In this document: positions 1 to 11,100 of the stretch, one piece after another
How positions within the stretch are numbered: position 1 is the first letter of the stretch
Layout of the letters: each line of letters starts with the position of its first letter
Assembly (NCBI GenBank): GCA_025200525.1
Contig: CM045770.1
Coordinates: 81,585,347-81,649,346 of the forward strand
Source: Camellia lanceoleosa
Lineage: Eukaryota; Streptophyta; Magnoliopsida; Ericales; Theaceae
Reading direction: 5' to 3'
DNA length: 64,000 nt
Translations under genes and position numbers: made by a program
The notes under the pieces: generated by a model
What the model saw: the letters and a program-made list of their open reading frames with translations, nothing else
Database searches by the model: none
What the model was told of the DNA's origin: nothing

Positions 1-47
1 TTTTCAATGATTAGGTAGAATTTTTGGGTAGAATTATGTATGTTGAG

Positions 48-84
48 AAGAAGAAGAAGAAGAAGAAGAAGAAGAAGAAGAAGA
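48..84. repeat. (GAA)n microsatellite
   Basis: About twelve GAA units lie in the first intron of the DUF1635-like gene, a few bases past its donor. As read in the sense of that gene it is a TTC-rich pyrimidine run. Confidence 0.9.
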
Positions 85-93
85 GATATGTAC

Positions 94-147
94 CTTTCCC
101 TGAGAATAGTAAGCCCAAGTGAGAAGAGGACTGCATTGATCGTCCAT
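94..147 (-). CDS. First exon of a probable DUF1635-family gene, cut by the left edge
   Basis: On the minus strand an ATG at 147 opens an 18-codon exon, MDDQCSPLLTWAYYSQGK, which ends at a good donor (AAAG|GTACAT) at 94/93. Plant DUF1635 proteins, as I recall them, begin with a short tryptophan- and tyrosine-containing peptide like this, followed by a second exon with an EELR-type coiled coil. The rest lies off the window, so the family call rests on this one exon. The family has no firmly known biochemical role. A GAA microsatellite (48-84) sits just inside the intron. Confidence is moderate for a real exon and lower for the family name. Confidence 0.55.
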
Positions 148-347
148 GCTTCCTTCAGCAATTGAGAGAGAGGGGTAGCGAGAAGGGGAGATGTGGATGC
201 TTCTAAATGGTGGTTGTCAGGTCCCCTTTTAAGGACTGGTGGTTGGTACTGTTTCTTTGTAGTAGCAGCTTTTTTTTTTTTCCTTTCAAAAGCAGCAGCT
301 CTTTCGCCTCTTTTTTTCGGTAATTATTCGATAATGCACTGTATGAT

Positions 348-529
348 TTTTTTTTTTTTTTTTTTATTCAAAAAAAAATTTAGGAGGCGGGGAGGCTATC
401 CTATTCCAGGGTCAGAGAAAACGTTACGTAATATCGCCCATCAATAAAGGACTGCCGGCAACGGGACTCGAACCTAAGTCAAATGGGCGAAGGGAACAAA
501 CCTTATCAACTGAACCAACCCTTGTTGGT
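348..529 (-). mobile_element. tRNA-derived SINE with target-site duplication
   Basis: Read on the minus strand, the element starts at 529 and carries a Pol III A-box-like stretch (GGTTCAGTTGATAAGG) followed by a B-box (GGTTCGAGTCC), about 35-40 bases apart as in tRNA genes. It ends in a long A-rich tail near 348-377. The 10-bp direct repeat ACTGTATGAT flanks it at 338-347 and 530-539. It does not fold as a full tRNA, so it is a retroposon and not a tRNA gene. Confidence 0.85.
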
Positions 530-539
530 ACTGTATGAT

Positions 540-1190
540 ATTATTTAAGGACACTGCGTAAGTGTTAACAGGTAAATTTATTATTTAATAAATTTTATGA
601 TAATTAATGATATTTTTTATCAAATACTATTAAAAAATATAATTAATAGTTAATTTTTAATGATAGTTTAAAAATTATCATAAAAAATGTCACTAGTTAT
701 AAATTTTAACGAGAATTTACAAAATTATCACAAAAAATCACTAATTTTCAACTTTTAACAATTGTTTAAAAAATTTATCATAAAAAAAGTCACTAATTAT
801 AAGTTTTAGTGACATTTTATAAAAATCGTGACAAAAAAAGTTACTAATTTTTGGTGATATGAAAAAAATTATCACAAAAAATTATTTTTAATAACAATTT
901 CATTATGATTTATTTTTAATAAGACTTAATAAGAATTAAGTCTAACTATTTTTAATAAGACTTGATAAGAATTAAGTCTAACTATTAATAATTTACTCTA
1001 CTATATGTGTAATGTTTTAAATTAATTATATAATGAACAATTTTATAAGTGAGTATAATAAATGATACAATGTGTGCTGATGTCATATCTTATTACAATA
1101 GTATCTTTTTTTTTTTTTTTTGGCTTCTTTTGTAGTCCGTGACTCCAATTGGGGTTGGCTTTCTTCCAATTTGATCCCGGATTTGAAAGT
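540..1190. repeat. AT-rich intergenic stretch with two tandem arrays
   Basis: From about 640 to 890 a unit of roughly 70 bases built on AAAATTATCACAAAAAA and GTCACTAAT recurs about four times with drift, resembling subterminal repeats of CACTA elements. From 912 to 981 a 37-base unit holding the palindrome GACTTAATAAGAATTAAGTC is present twice. No coding region was seen. Confidence 0.6.
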
Positions 1191-1493
1191 ATTAGTAGGC
1201 TTATGGAGGTTCATTAATATTTTCGTTTCGATAATCTGAATCGTTCAATGTATAAAACTCGTCGAGTATTACATGCCTGTTAAAAATTACGTTAATCGAA
1301 TATCGATAGCTATATGATCAAATCAGTTTTGTATAAAAAAAAATAAACGATTGATAGAAATCTGATCCAATAAGATAGCTATCGATATCTGACGAATGTA
1401 ATTTTTTACAGGTATATAGTACTCGACGAGTTCTATACATTAAACGTTCGAATTATCGAAACGAACCTCGTGGTGTGCCCCACGGGCCCAACA
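1191..1493. mobile_element. Foldback element, family copy A
   Basis: Two arms of about 120 bases form an inverted repeat around a short AT-rich centre. The left arm holds TTTCGATAATCTGAATCGTT and CTCGTCGAGTATTACATG; the right arm holds their diverged complements near 1390-1490. Copies at 4506-4803 and 22049-22371 share the layout. No coding capacity was seen. Confidence 0.7.
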
Positions 1494-1593
1494 ATACCCT
1501 CTGGTCAGGGAAGCCTAACCCTTCCAATTAAGGGTTTTCAAATGGCATGTGAACAAAAAATCTGGTATTACTCAACTCGGTCCACGGGACTTA

Positions 1594-2084
1594 CACTGTG
1601 TTTGGATTGAGGGATTTGGAGAGAAAAGAAAAGAAATAGAGAGAAATGTATTTCTCTTTCTTGTTTGGTTATCTTAAGTGGAGAGAAATGGAGAGAAATA
1701 TAAAGAAATGGAGAGAAACTCATTTCTCTCATAACCCTTATTTTCAATCTTCCCAAAAGTGGAGAGATTGGGAGAGAAAAGAAATCCACAAATGTTTATA
1801 TTTTCATAATACCAATTTTACCCCTATAAAAATAAAAGAAATAAAATGATTGAAAATATAAAAAGGTTATTTTGGTAATATAACATAAAATAATTTCTTT
1901 TCTTTTCTTTTAATGAAATCTAACCAAAGAAGAAGGAAAGAAATCACAATCATTTCTTTTCTTTTATTTCTTACTTATCCAAACAAAAAGGAGAGAAATT
2001 ACAATCATTTCTTTTCTTTTCTTTTCTCTTATTACTTAAGTAATCATTTCTTTTCTTTTCTCTCCTAAGTTACCAAACATAGCG
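1594..2084. mobile_element. Tourist-like MITE, TTA target duplication
   Basis: Termini are CACTGTGTTTGG on the left and the complement of CGCTATGTTTGG on the right. The inverted repeat continues inward through a GAGAGAAAAGAAAAGAAA stretch, and TTA flanks both ends (1591-1593 and 2085-2087). The interior is repetitive AGAGAAATGG sequence. The TTA duplication and the GTTTGG terminus fit the PIF/Harbinger Tourist class. It is non-coding; small open frames inside are chance. Confidence 0.75.
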
Positions 2085-2087
2085 TTA

Positions 2088-3251
2088 GGGTAACTCGCTT
2101 GAGTACGTAATCCGTCCTAACTAACAAAAAATGATTTAAGATTTTGAAGAAATGTTAGTAACCTGAGCCCGTTCATAAACCTGGTCCGTAAGAGGTCGCG
2201 TAGGTAAATCTAATATAGTTTGATTTTTTTGGTCTAATTTTTAATTTGATTTTTTTTGTTCTCATGTTTAAATTTTTATTTTTTTTCTTTCTATTTTTTC
2301 CCCTCCACTTATAGGTATTTTATGTTACTTTATTATTTTTTGATTATATGAGATATGAAAAAATAAAAAATAAAATATAAAATATAAAATCAAAATACAT
2401 GAATTATGTTGAAAAGTAAATAAGAAAAATAACTAATGAAAATATTAAAAATATATGAATGAAAAATGTGTAGAACTTAATAATATAAGTGTAATGAAAA
2501 ATATGTAGTCCAATTCAGTTTGATTTTCGCCTGTAAGATTTAGGCTTATGAGTAGCATGTGATTTTAGTTTTTTTAAATAGATTTTATCCGTATCAACCT
2601 GTTGGTTAGTCAAAATTTTTAAAAAAATCCGTTAAAATATAAAATTTAAACACAATAATTACACTGGATGGGTAAGTCCGACCACTCTCATCACGTCAAT
2701 TTTGATTTTGTCTAGCTCAATTATCATTTTATGTGAGAAAATTATATCAGACTCAATTATCAAATTATGTGTATGTGGAAAAATTGATAAATTAAGGTCA
2801 ATCACTTCAAAAAGGAAATATAGGATTTCGCGAGTCTACTTGGAATTTTTTTTACCGAGAATTGTCTTTATCAAATGCGACTTGTCTTGGTTTGGGAGAA
2901 GTTAATTTAGCATATTTTTTTAGTTTTTTAATTAATTTAACTTGGTTAAAATAGTTTCATTTAGAAATAATTTTTTATTTTTTTTTATTTGAATATGATG
3001 ATTATAAAAAAAATAAAATAAATGGTTATAGTTTAAATGTGATATTTTATCTTATTAATTTATTTAGTTTATTTTATCTTTTTCTGTTTATTTAGACAAA
3101 AAATATATATATTAATTTACCAAACAACAACTTAATATTTTTAATTAAATAAGTCAATAAAATGAACCTTTTAAATCTGCCCCAATGAAGCTTTGTTGGT
3201 ATCTATCTTTTTGAAGAGGTTAAAAAAAGTGAGATTTTGAGTTTTAATTTA
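2088..3251. other. AT-rich intergenic DNA, nothing recognised
   Basis: Low-complexity AT-rich sequence with homopolymer runs. The open frame near 2702-2905 has no recognisable domain and looks like chance. Confidence 0.6.
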
Positions 3252-3554
3252 GGCCCCGTTTGGGATATACATTTGGATTATTTTAATTAAATATGATAAA
3301 ATATCACATCTAATTTATAATTTTTTTTTTCTTATAAAAATCAAAAAAAATTTAAAAACCTATCTCAAACGAGATTTTTTAGTCTCAGACTAAGTGATGA
3401 TTTGAAAAGTTGATAAAAATTTGATTTTTTGACTTTTTGACTTTTTATGTAAAAAAACTAAAAAAACTTAAAAGTTAGCTTTTTTAACTTGTTGCCAAAA
3501 GACCCCTATAATAGTTAAAAAGTTAAAAAGTCAACTTACATTCCAAACAAACTC
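3252..3554. mobile_element. Tourist-like MITE, first of a tandem pair
   Basis: Starts GGCCCCGTTTGGG after TTA (3249-3251) and ends with the complement of GAGTTTGTTTGG before TTA (3555-3557). The right-hand TTA is also the left flank of the next MITE. The interior is rich in AAAAAGTTAAAAAGTC-type sequence and non-coding. Confidence 0.65.
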
Positions 3555-3557
3555 TTA

Positions 3558-4064
3558 GGCCCATTTTGAGAAGATGGTAAAAAGTAACTTATTAAGATTT
3601 TAATTGGTTTGAGATATTCTAAATAAGTGCACTTCTTGATTTTTTTATGAAATATGGATTGGGTTTGAAGTGATGTGGTAGAGAGGCGATGTGACTTAAA
3701 TAAGATGATATGATTTAAATAGGATAGTGACTTTTTGACTTTTTGATTTTTTTAGTACATGACAAACAAGAGCTTTTTTTTAGACAAATGATCTGAAAAA
3801 TTAGTAAAAAGTTACTTTTGGCTTTTTTAATTAATATTTATTTATGATGTCAAATCACAATAAAATGACCAAACTACCCCCATTCAATTTAAAATATTTA
3901 CAACTTCACTCATATAACACATTTTGACCCATGAAGGATAGAATCATAATTTCATCAGTGTCTGAAAATCAACTTTTCAAATGTCTTTAAATATAAAAAA
4001 GTCAACTTTTAATTTTTACTACAAATTTAAAAAAGTAACTAAAAATCAAGTTCCAAAACACCCC
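3558..4064. mobile_element. Tourist-like MITE, second of a tandem pair
   Basis: Starts GGCCCATTTTGAGAA directly after the shared TTA (3555-3557) and ends with the complement of GGGGTGTTTTGGAAC before TTA (4065-4067). An internal block near 3608-3770 is closely similar to the MITE at 14113-14255, so a related element may be nested here. Confidence 0.6.
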
Positions 4065-4505
4065 TTAATAGATCATAACTAATTAGTAAAGATCAAATCT
4101 AATGTGGTGGTACAGATTACAGAATAAATTTTTTATTTTTTTAATCTTGGAGGGGTTGGAAAAAAGCATAAACTGCCAAAAAGCTAAGCCCTAACAAATT
4201 TAGAAAAAATATTTTAGAGTTTTAATTCTTGAGTTCTAAAGTTAATTCGAATGAATTGATAGTAGACTTCACCAGTGATATTTTGATCTTAATTTATTTT
4301 TATTTTTATTTTCTTTTTGTCATATCATTAGTACTAATGCCCTTTGTATACACTTATGTATGTGTCTCTGTATATGATAGTTTTGTAGGTCAGTCTCAAA
4401 GTCAGTCTTTCCTTGTACAGAGTCGATGGCTCAACGCACACCCTACCCGCCCCACCAACGAGTCAAGACCCCTCCATAACTTTCCTTCTTGACTTTTTAT
4501 TTGTA

Positions 4506-4803
4506 GGGTTATTGGGTTCACTTTTAGGCCCAATTTCTATAATTTGAATTGTTCATATTTTAAGATTTGTTGATTATATCATATCTATAAAAAATCAAAT
4601 TGATCAGATATCAAAAAGTATGTGTTCGGATCATCGAATTAAAAACTATTTTTTAAAAAATTTAATAAATAGTTTTTCAAATACATACTTTTTGATATCC
4701 GATCAACTTAATTTTTTATAAGTATAATATATTTAACAAATCTTAAAATGTGAACAGTTCGGATCATCAAAATTAGGCTTAAAAGTGGGCCCAATTACCC
4801 AGC
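4506..4803. mobile_element. Foldback element, family copy B
   Basis: Left arm 4506-4640 and right arm about 4680-4803 are inverted copies, sharing the GGGCCCAATT-like ends, a TTGTTCATATTTTAAGATTT block and its complement, and a GATATCAAAAAGTATGT block and its complement. The centre is a short perfect-looking AT hairpin. The layout matches copies A and C. Confidence 0.65.
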
Positions 4804-5896
4804 AAGTAGAAAGTCAAGGAGGATAGGCAAGGAGGAGATCCTGATTCCCCCACCAATACCCAATCAGCGCCAAACGCGGTATAATTTTTTTAAAAAAATT
4901 TAGCAATTTAATACATTTTTACAAGCTATTTCTTCATACTTATCTTAATTATTTTGTACAATTTTTGAGTTATATATAATGAGAATCTTATTTTATAATT
5001 TATTAGATAGTACATTTTATGGATTAAAATAATTTACTTCTTTTATTTTTGTAGTAAAAAATAACAAAATATTTAATTTTGTCTTTGTATTTACAAAATA
5101 TTCAATCTATTTCTTCTGTTTAGTCTCTTAATAAATTATTAATAGTACTTTTATTTACGCATAAATTATTCATAAAATTAAATATAACCCTCTTATATAA
5201 ATCTCTAATAGTTCAGTATTGGTCAGAAATAATTTAACTTTTTTTACATAATGGTATTTTATTAATAATTTGGGTTAATTATAGTTTACTCCATTTAGCT
5301 ATTATTAAATATCACTTACCCCTTTCAATTTTTAAACCATGCATTTAGACTTGTCAACTATTAAAAATTGTACAAAGAAATAATTTTAATAGTTGCAAGA
5401 TCTAAATGTAAAATTTTAAAATTAAGAGCGTAAAGTGACATTCATTAAGTGATTATTACCAATTAATCCTAATAATTATTAGAGGATTGTATTGAACATG
5501 AACGGTGGTCTGGTCTAAATATGAGGCTGCTACCTTGTTAAAACTGACTTTTCTATTCTTCTTGGCATTTTCTTAGTTTAAATGACTTTTAATTTCTTCT
5601 ATATTCTTTTTTTTTCTTTTCTGTTCTATTCTTTTTTCTTTGCATGAAATGCATTTTGTTCTTATCTCTTCTTTCCCCTCACTTTCCAGAGAAGAAAAAA
5701 CAAAAAAAAAAATCTTAATTTTGAATACATAATTTGAGACTCTTATATAATCAAATAAATAGAAGTGTACCGAAACAAAAGACAAAAATTTAAAGACAGA
5801 AAGTCTTATGCGTGCAATTTCCTATATGCACTCCTATGTTGTCTAGGTGTAATTATTCAATAATCCTCAGTTGATTTTTAGTCTTAACAATTATAA
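4804..5896. other. AT-rich intergenic DNA, nothing recognised
   Basis: No gene or clear element was seen. The pyrimidine-rich frame near 5573-5785 is low complexity and has no domain. Confidence 0.6.
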
Positions 5897-5904
5897 GTGA
5901 CCAT

Positions 5905-6095
5905 TAGGGGTGTAAAAATGGCCCGAGGTCTGTAAGCGGCCCGAAATCCGTTCAAAGCCCGTGGTTGGCCAGGCCCGTTTCAGCCCAATTAAGCCCGAGC
6001 CCGAACCCAACCTAGTACATTGGGCCCGGGCCTTCTATTTTTAGGCTCGGCCTGACCCGTTGGCCCGGCTGAGCTGCGCCATTATTACATCCTTA
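5905..6095. mobile_element. hAT-type MITE, 191 bp, with 8-bp target duplication
   Basis: The 18-base terminal inverted repeats TAGGGGTGTAAAAATGGC and TAAGGATGTAATAATGGC (right end read in complement) match at 15 positions. GTGACCAT is duplicated on both sides (5897-5904 and 6096-6103). The inside is GC-rich GGCCCG sequence, a clear break from the AT-rich surroundings. The 8-bp duplication and TAGGGGTG terminus fit non-autonomous hAT elements. Confidence 0.85.
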
Positions 6096-6103
6096 GTGAC
6101 CAT

Positions 6104-8118
6104 CTTGGTAAATATTATAAGATCTTACATTTTCTGGACCTTTTTTTTTTTTTTTTTTGGGAATTTATCAAAAATGAAATCTCTGACCCATATTTATCGA
6201 GGTAGTCAGCAGTAGTTGGTCAGGATCAAAATGAGATTTCAAACTCACATTATCGCATAAGCTTGCATATATAGGATTAATATTATAGGGATGAAACAAC
6301 TTATCTTGACATCATTTTTGAAATTTTCTTATGTTGATTAACTATGTTACGTTTGATTTGATATTTTAAAAAGATGGTTAAAAACTAATTTTTTGGTTTT
6401 TTTAATTTTTTTTTTTTTTTGAAAAAACATGTAAAAAATATGAGAGATAATGTAATCCAAAATGGATTAAAAGTTGAAAGATGACTTTTAATCATCTTCT
6501 CAAAATAACCCGGCACAACTATGCCATAACTATGTTCACCTAAGGACAGAAAAACCTAAATAAAGCACAATCTGAGGGGAAAAAGAAATTGGGTCCATTG
6601 ATGTGGTAATTTTATATTTTTCTCTTAAATCTCTATCTATGGGGAGCTTGACCACATTTTTGTGTATCAAGTTCAACTAGATGCTTCTGCTCCATTCATT
6701 ATTGAATTAAAAATTTCATGGTAAAACTTAAAAAAAAATAAAATAGCTAAGACTTTCTAAACATCTAGAACAAGTTCATTTTAAGTAAAACTTTCTAAAC
6801 ATTCATCTTAACTTTTGAAACTTTATATGAGACAATTACAAACAATCTTTCACTCACAAATCAATTTCAAACTAGGAAATTTGGAATGGTACTATCAAAT
6901 GTGTTGTTACCACATTGATTTATCAAATCTCGCTTTTTAAATGGATGTAGCGAGAAAAATAATCAAGATATAAAATTATAACCAAAAAGCCGAAGTTACC
7001 AATTTATCAAGTAATAACTCCCAACCGTTACGTAGATAATTGCATATGGGTTTCATCACTTAATGTGGGATCTACATAATATTATGTCTAATTTATATAT
7101 TTATCAATACATTTATTGGTATTCTTAACATTATTGAATAAAAGATAATAACCAAAGCATGGGATGAAATAACAGTTATAATAATAGTAGAGACAAGGTA
7201 TGAAAAGAGCAATAATTATAATTATAGTTATTAAGGTTATTAATGATTTTTTTAAAGATAGGATAAGATCCACATGACACTAATCCCATCTCTAAATATG
7301 TACTGAGTGTAAAAAAAATAAAATAAAATAATCCTGAAGAAGTCATCCTCACAAGCAAAAAGAATAGACAAGAAAAATCATTATAAGATCACTTTGGCGA
7401 ACATAATAACCATATATATTATACAATAATTAATGAATATTTTTTTATAAAATTTAGTTTACTTTCATATTAATTTAAAGTGGGACTCTCTTATACTTCA
7501 TCGTATGCTTATGCCCCACCATGTGACACCTTCACAAGCTCTTTTGATTTTGATTTTCTTTTTTTTTATTACTAATAAAAGTATAGAATGGCAATTCTAC
7601 GTGACCATGACATATTTTATTTTATTTTTAATTGAAAAGTATTTCTTGAATATTAATATAAAATTGGACTTTTAAAAATAAAGGAAAGTGATCAAATCGA
7701 ATATTTTACTGAAATATCACTATTTTACTAAAAAGGTACTTGAATTTGGATGAAGATAGGCAAAATTTAGAGCGGAAAATAAAAGATACTAAAATACTAA
7801 TACTCAGTTATTGGGTTTTAATCAAAATCCATCATATCAAGAAAAGTTTAGCTATCAAATAATCCATATCAGCCAATCATACAAGGTTTCTCTTAGTTAA
7901 TCGTTAATCGTGTTAAGTACTTCGGATCAACAAAAGTAGCATTCTGCAGGAGCCTAATAAATCAGTTGTGTTTTTACAGACACTTGACAAATAATACCCA
8001 AATAAATTAAGAAGAGATTCCATAACCTACACAAACAATAATATTAGCAAAACAAGAACACAAAAGGATGACCGAGTCAGTCCATGGATCCCAACGATTA
8101 AGTAACAATGGAGTAAGC
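6104..8118. other. Intergenic DNA downstream of shugoshin
   Basis: AT-rich sequence. A possible short MITE with matching inverted ends lies at about 6350-6508 (AAAAAGATGGTTAAAA and its diverged complement), but its flanks do not clearly match. The part closest to 8118 should hold the shugoshin 3' UTR. Nothing else was recognised. Confidence 0.5.
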
Positions 8119-11100
8119 TCATCCTGACCTCCGCATTTTGATATTCAGAGGAGTTTCCTTGTAGGACTGAACCTTCTGAACTGCTCTCCGCATTGGTCTG
8201 CCTAGAGACGTTCTTTGTGATTCTCGAGCGTCAGATCCTGCTGGGGCACAATTTTCATCGTTCTCTTCTTTTCTGATAGGTGAACCAAATGGAGTCGGAG
8301 CAAGTAGAAATTTCGCATCTTCTATCTCAAACAGGTCCTCATTAGGTTCATGCTGTTGGTATCTAAACCTAGCAGATTGTCTTCTCAAACAACGTCTGAA
8401 CAAAAGGCAAGTGACATGCTTTTAATTGTATTGAAAGTCGCTTTAAGAAACAATCACACACATGCACATGCTAAAAAAAAAAAATTTAAAATGAAAAGAA
8501 AACCATAACTTGCATGCTTTCAAGGATTAGAGATACATCTCATGATAGTTATTTTTGTTGGGATGGTTAAAATTTCCAATGTGGTTGGTTTGAATTCCCA
8601 AGAAAGCTATTGGAGAATTGTGCACCTTTATTTTTTGTTCATACAGCTAGGGGTTTCACATTCATTGTATTCTGTTACTTCACCTAAACTTGTTATGTAT
8701 AAGGTGTTTCTAATGAGTGTGGGTAAGATGTAAAGGGGAGAGAGTGTGTGTGTGTGTGTTCTTTGGGTTTGTTTTCAAACTCCAATTTGTTCTTGTACTA
8801 TTTATCTCTCATAGTGAAGACAGATTTGTTCAATTGTCTTAATTTGATCTTTGTTTCTCCCCATTGTTATAAGCTGTGAAGTGTGATATTTTTGAACCTT
8901 GGTTGATTTTCTGTTGCACCTTGCATGTACAATGTCTACAAGAACAAACTTATAACTGCAACACAGGTTTGCATAGCTCATGGAACCCATTTTATGAATG
9001 AAATCAGCATTTTTCTATTATAATAGAAGATGTGTAAACCAACCTTTTGCTTTCAGATGTCTCCTTTTCTGCAACTTGTTTAGATGTAGTCGAAGGGCCC
9101 ATCGCTGCAAGCATAAATGCTATTATCATTAGATAAAAAGAAAAAGACATCAAAAAATATTCAAATGAACTAACTATTTGAGGATCCAAATTTACATTGA
9201 CTTCTTGTTGGGCGCCTTCTCTGGCCTTTACAAAGTTTACTATTATCATTAGATGTAAGTTCATCAACTGCCTCCTCCCCTTCCTTTAAGCCAACCTAGG
9301 AGACAGAAATGAGAATGATTCTAACAAAATAGCAGACAACTCAAGAGAAGTTCAGTAGAACACCTGAGAGCAGTTTTTTTGACTGTTCGTCTTTGCTTTC
9401 CCCTGCAAAATCAAAGATGGTTTGTCATCTCAGAATTCAACAGTCAAAACCACAACCACTCCACCACCCGCCACTACCGCACAACCACCTTTACCCCAAC
9501 CACCGTCTAAGCACTACCACCACCGCCACCGCCACATCACTATCAACTATAAGGTAAGTAAAATTATATTACCCAACATGACTTATAAGTTTTATAGAAA
9601 TATTTTCTGACCTGTTCAAGATTTGTTTGTTGCACTCATTTATTTTTGATTTATTTATTTATAAATTTTTGATAATATAAGATTGTAGTTGAGGTTGTGT
9701 TTTCATAAAGTAATGATTCACATGTGTGAGTAAGATGGAACCATGTGTCTAATCCAAACAAACCTGAGCTACATTATTCGATTGGTTTAGTTCGGTTCCT
9801 GTGAAGGATTGGATCAATCCTATGTCCAAAACCTTGGAACATAACATGATTGGTTCGGTTATGAGATCAGTATTAACCCAAACCAAACCAATTCATGGGC
9901 ATCTCTACTACCAACCCACAACCAAAATATGAAGACGTGGAAAATTAATTTCACTTTGTTTGGTTCCGCTTTTCAGACAACAGTTTTCAGAAAATTCTAC
10001 TTTTTAATTTTTTTGTATTTTAATATTTTCAACGAATTTTTTTAATATGTTAACAATTTTTTTTAATTTTTAGACACACCTAACATAAATGCACTTAAAA
10101 AGTATAATATTTGTGAAAAAATCTTTAAAAAATACACTAAATACCAAAAAATACAAACATTCAGTACATTTTTTGTATTTTTGTGTATTTATTAATTTTT
10201 TAAAATATTTGTTCACAAATATTTTACTACTTAAATACATCTAAGTAAGGTACATCTAAAAAAGTAAAAAAAAAAATTGCTTAAAATTTAAAAAATATTC
10301 ACTAAAAACAAAACATATGAAAAACAAAAAACTCAATTGTTAGAAAACTAAATTTAGAAAACTGAAACTAAAAACACTCTAATTTTCAAACTTTAGTTTG
10401 TTGTACATATCAAACAGCTTGATTGAATTCAGCATGTAAGTTTTAGTACATACCAAACAAGTTTTTAGATTAAAAAATCCAGCATTCAGCTTTCAGACTG
10501 ACTTAATTTTCAACTTACAATTTTTAGTTTTCAGTACTATCAAACAACACCCTAGTTTCCCACTGAATATTTAATTCAGAGCAGTATTCACATCTTATTT
10601 TCTAGGACTGGAAATTGGCAAGACAAATCATATCCTCTATCTATACCCCATCTCATGTCGTGTCCATCTAAGATAACTTCTCTAGAAACTAGTGCACATA
10701 GAATAATCTTAATTACCAAGTTTGTAAAGCATGTGAAACTCCAAATTTGCAGATCATATCATTTATAGATTAGAAAATGAAAGCTAACCTCCAGTTCTAA
10801 ATTTTTTGATTTAAGCAGCGCATCCTTGCACACAATATCGTGCTGAAGTGCCTTTAGCTGTGATGAGCATTACCAAATCAGTTGATAGCACTTGATGAAC
10901 AAATGGGCTTGGAATTCCCAATGTGAGAAGCAACAGAATAAGCTTACCTTTTCTTTACATAAATTAATCTCCTGAAAAATTAATGCAATACATTCAATAT
11001 CAGAAAAAAATATTATGCATGAATTTTGAAAAAGAAGACTATAAACTGAAACTAAAGCAAAAACAAACCGCTAATATATGGCTATTGGATTGAGCAAGGT

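Noticed and set aside
193..447. 84-codon open frame on plus
   Set aside because: It runs through the poly-A tail and body of the minus-strand SINE and has Phe runs from homopolymer T; no domain.
455..525. tRNA gene from the A- and B-box-like sequence
   Set aside because: There is no acceptor stem pairing, the element has an A-rich tail and flanking duplication, so it is a SINE.
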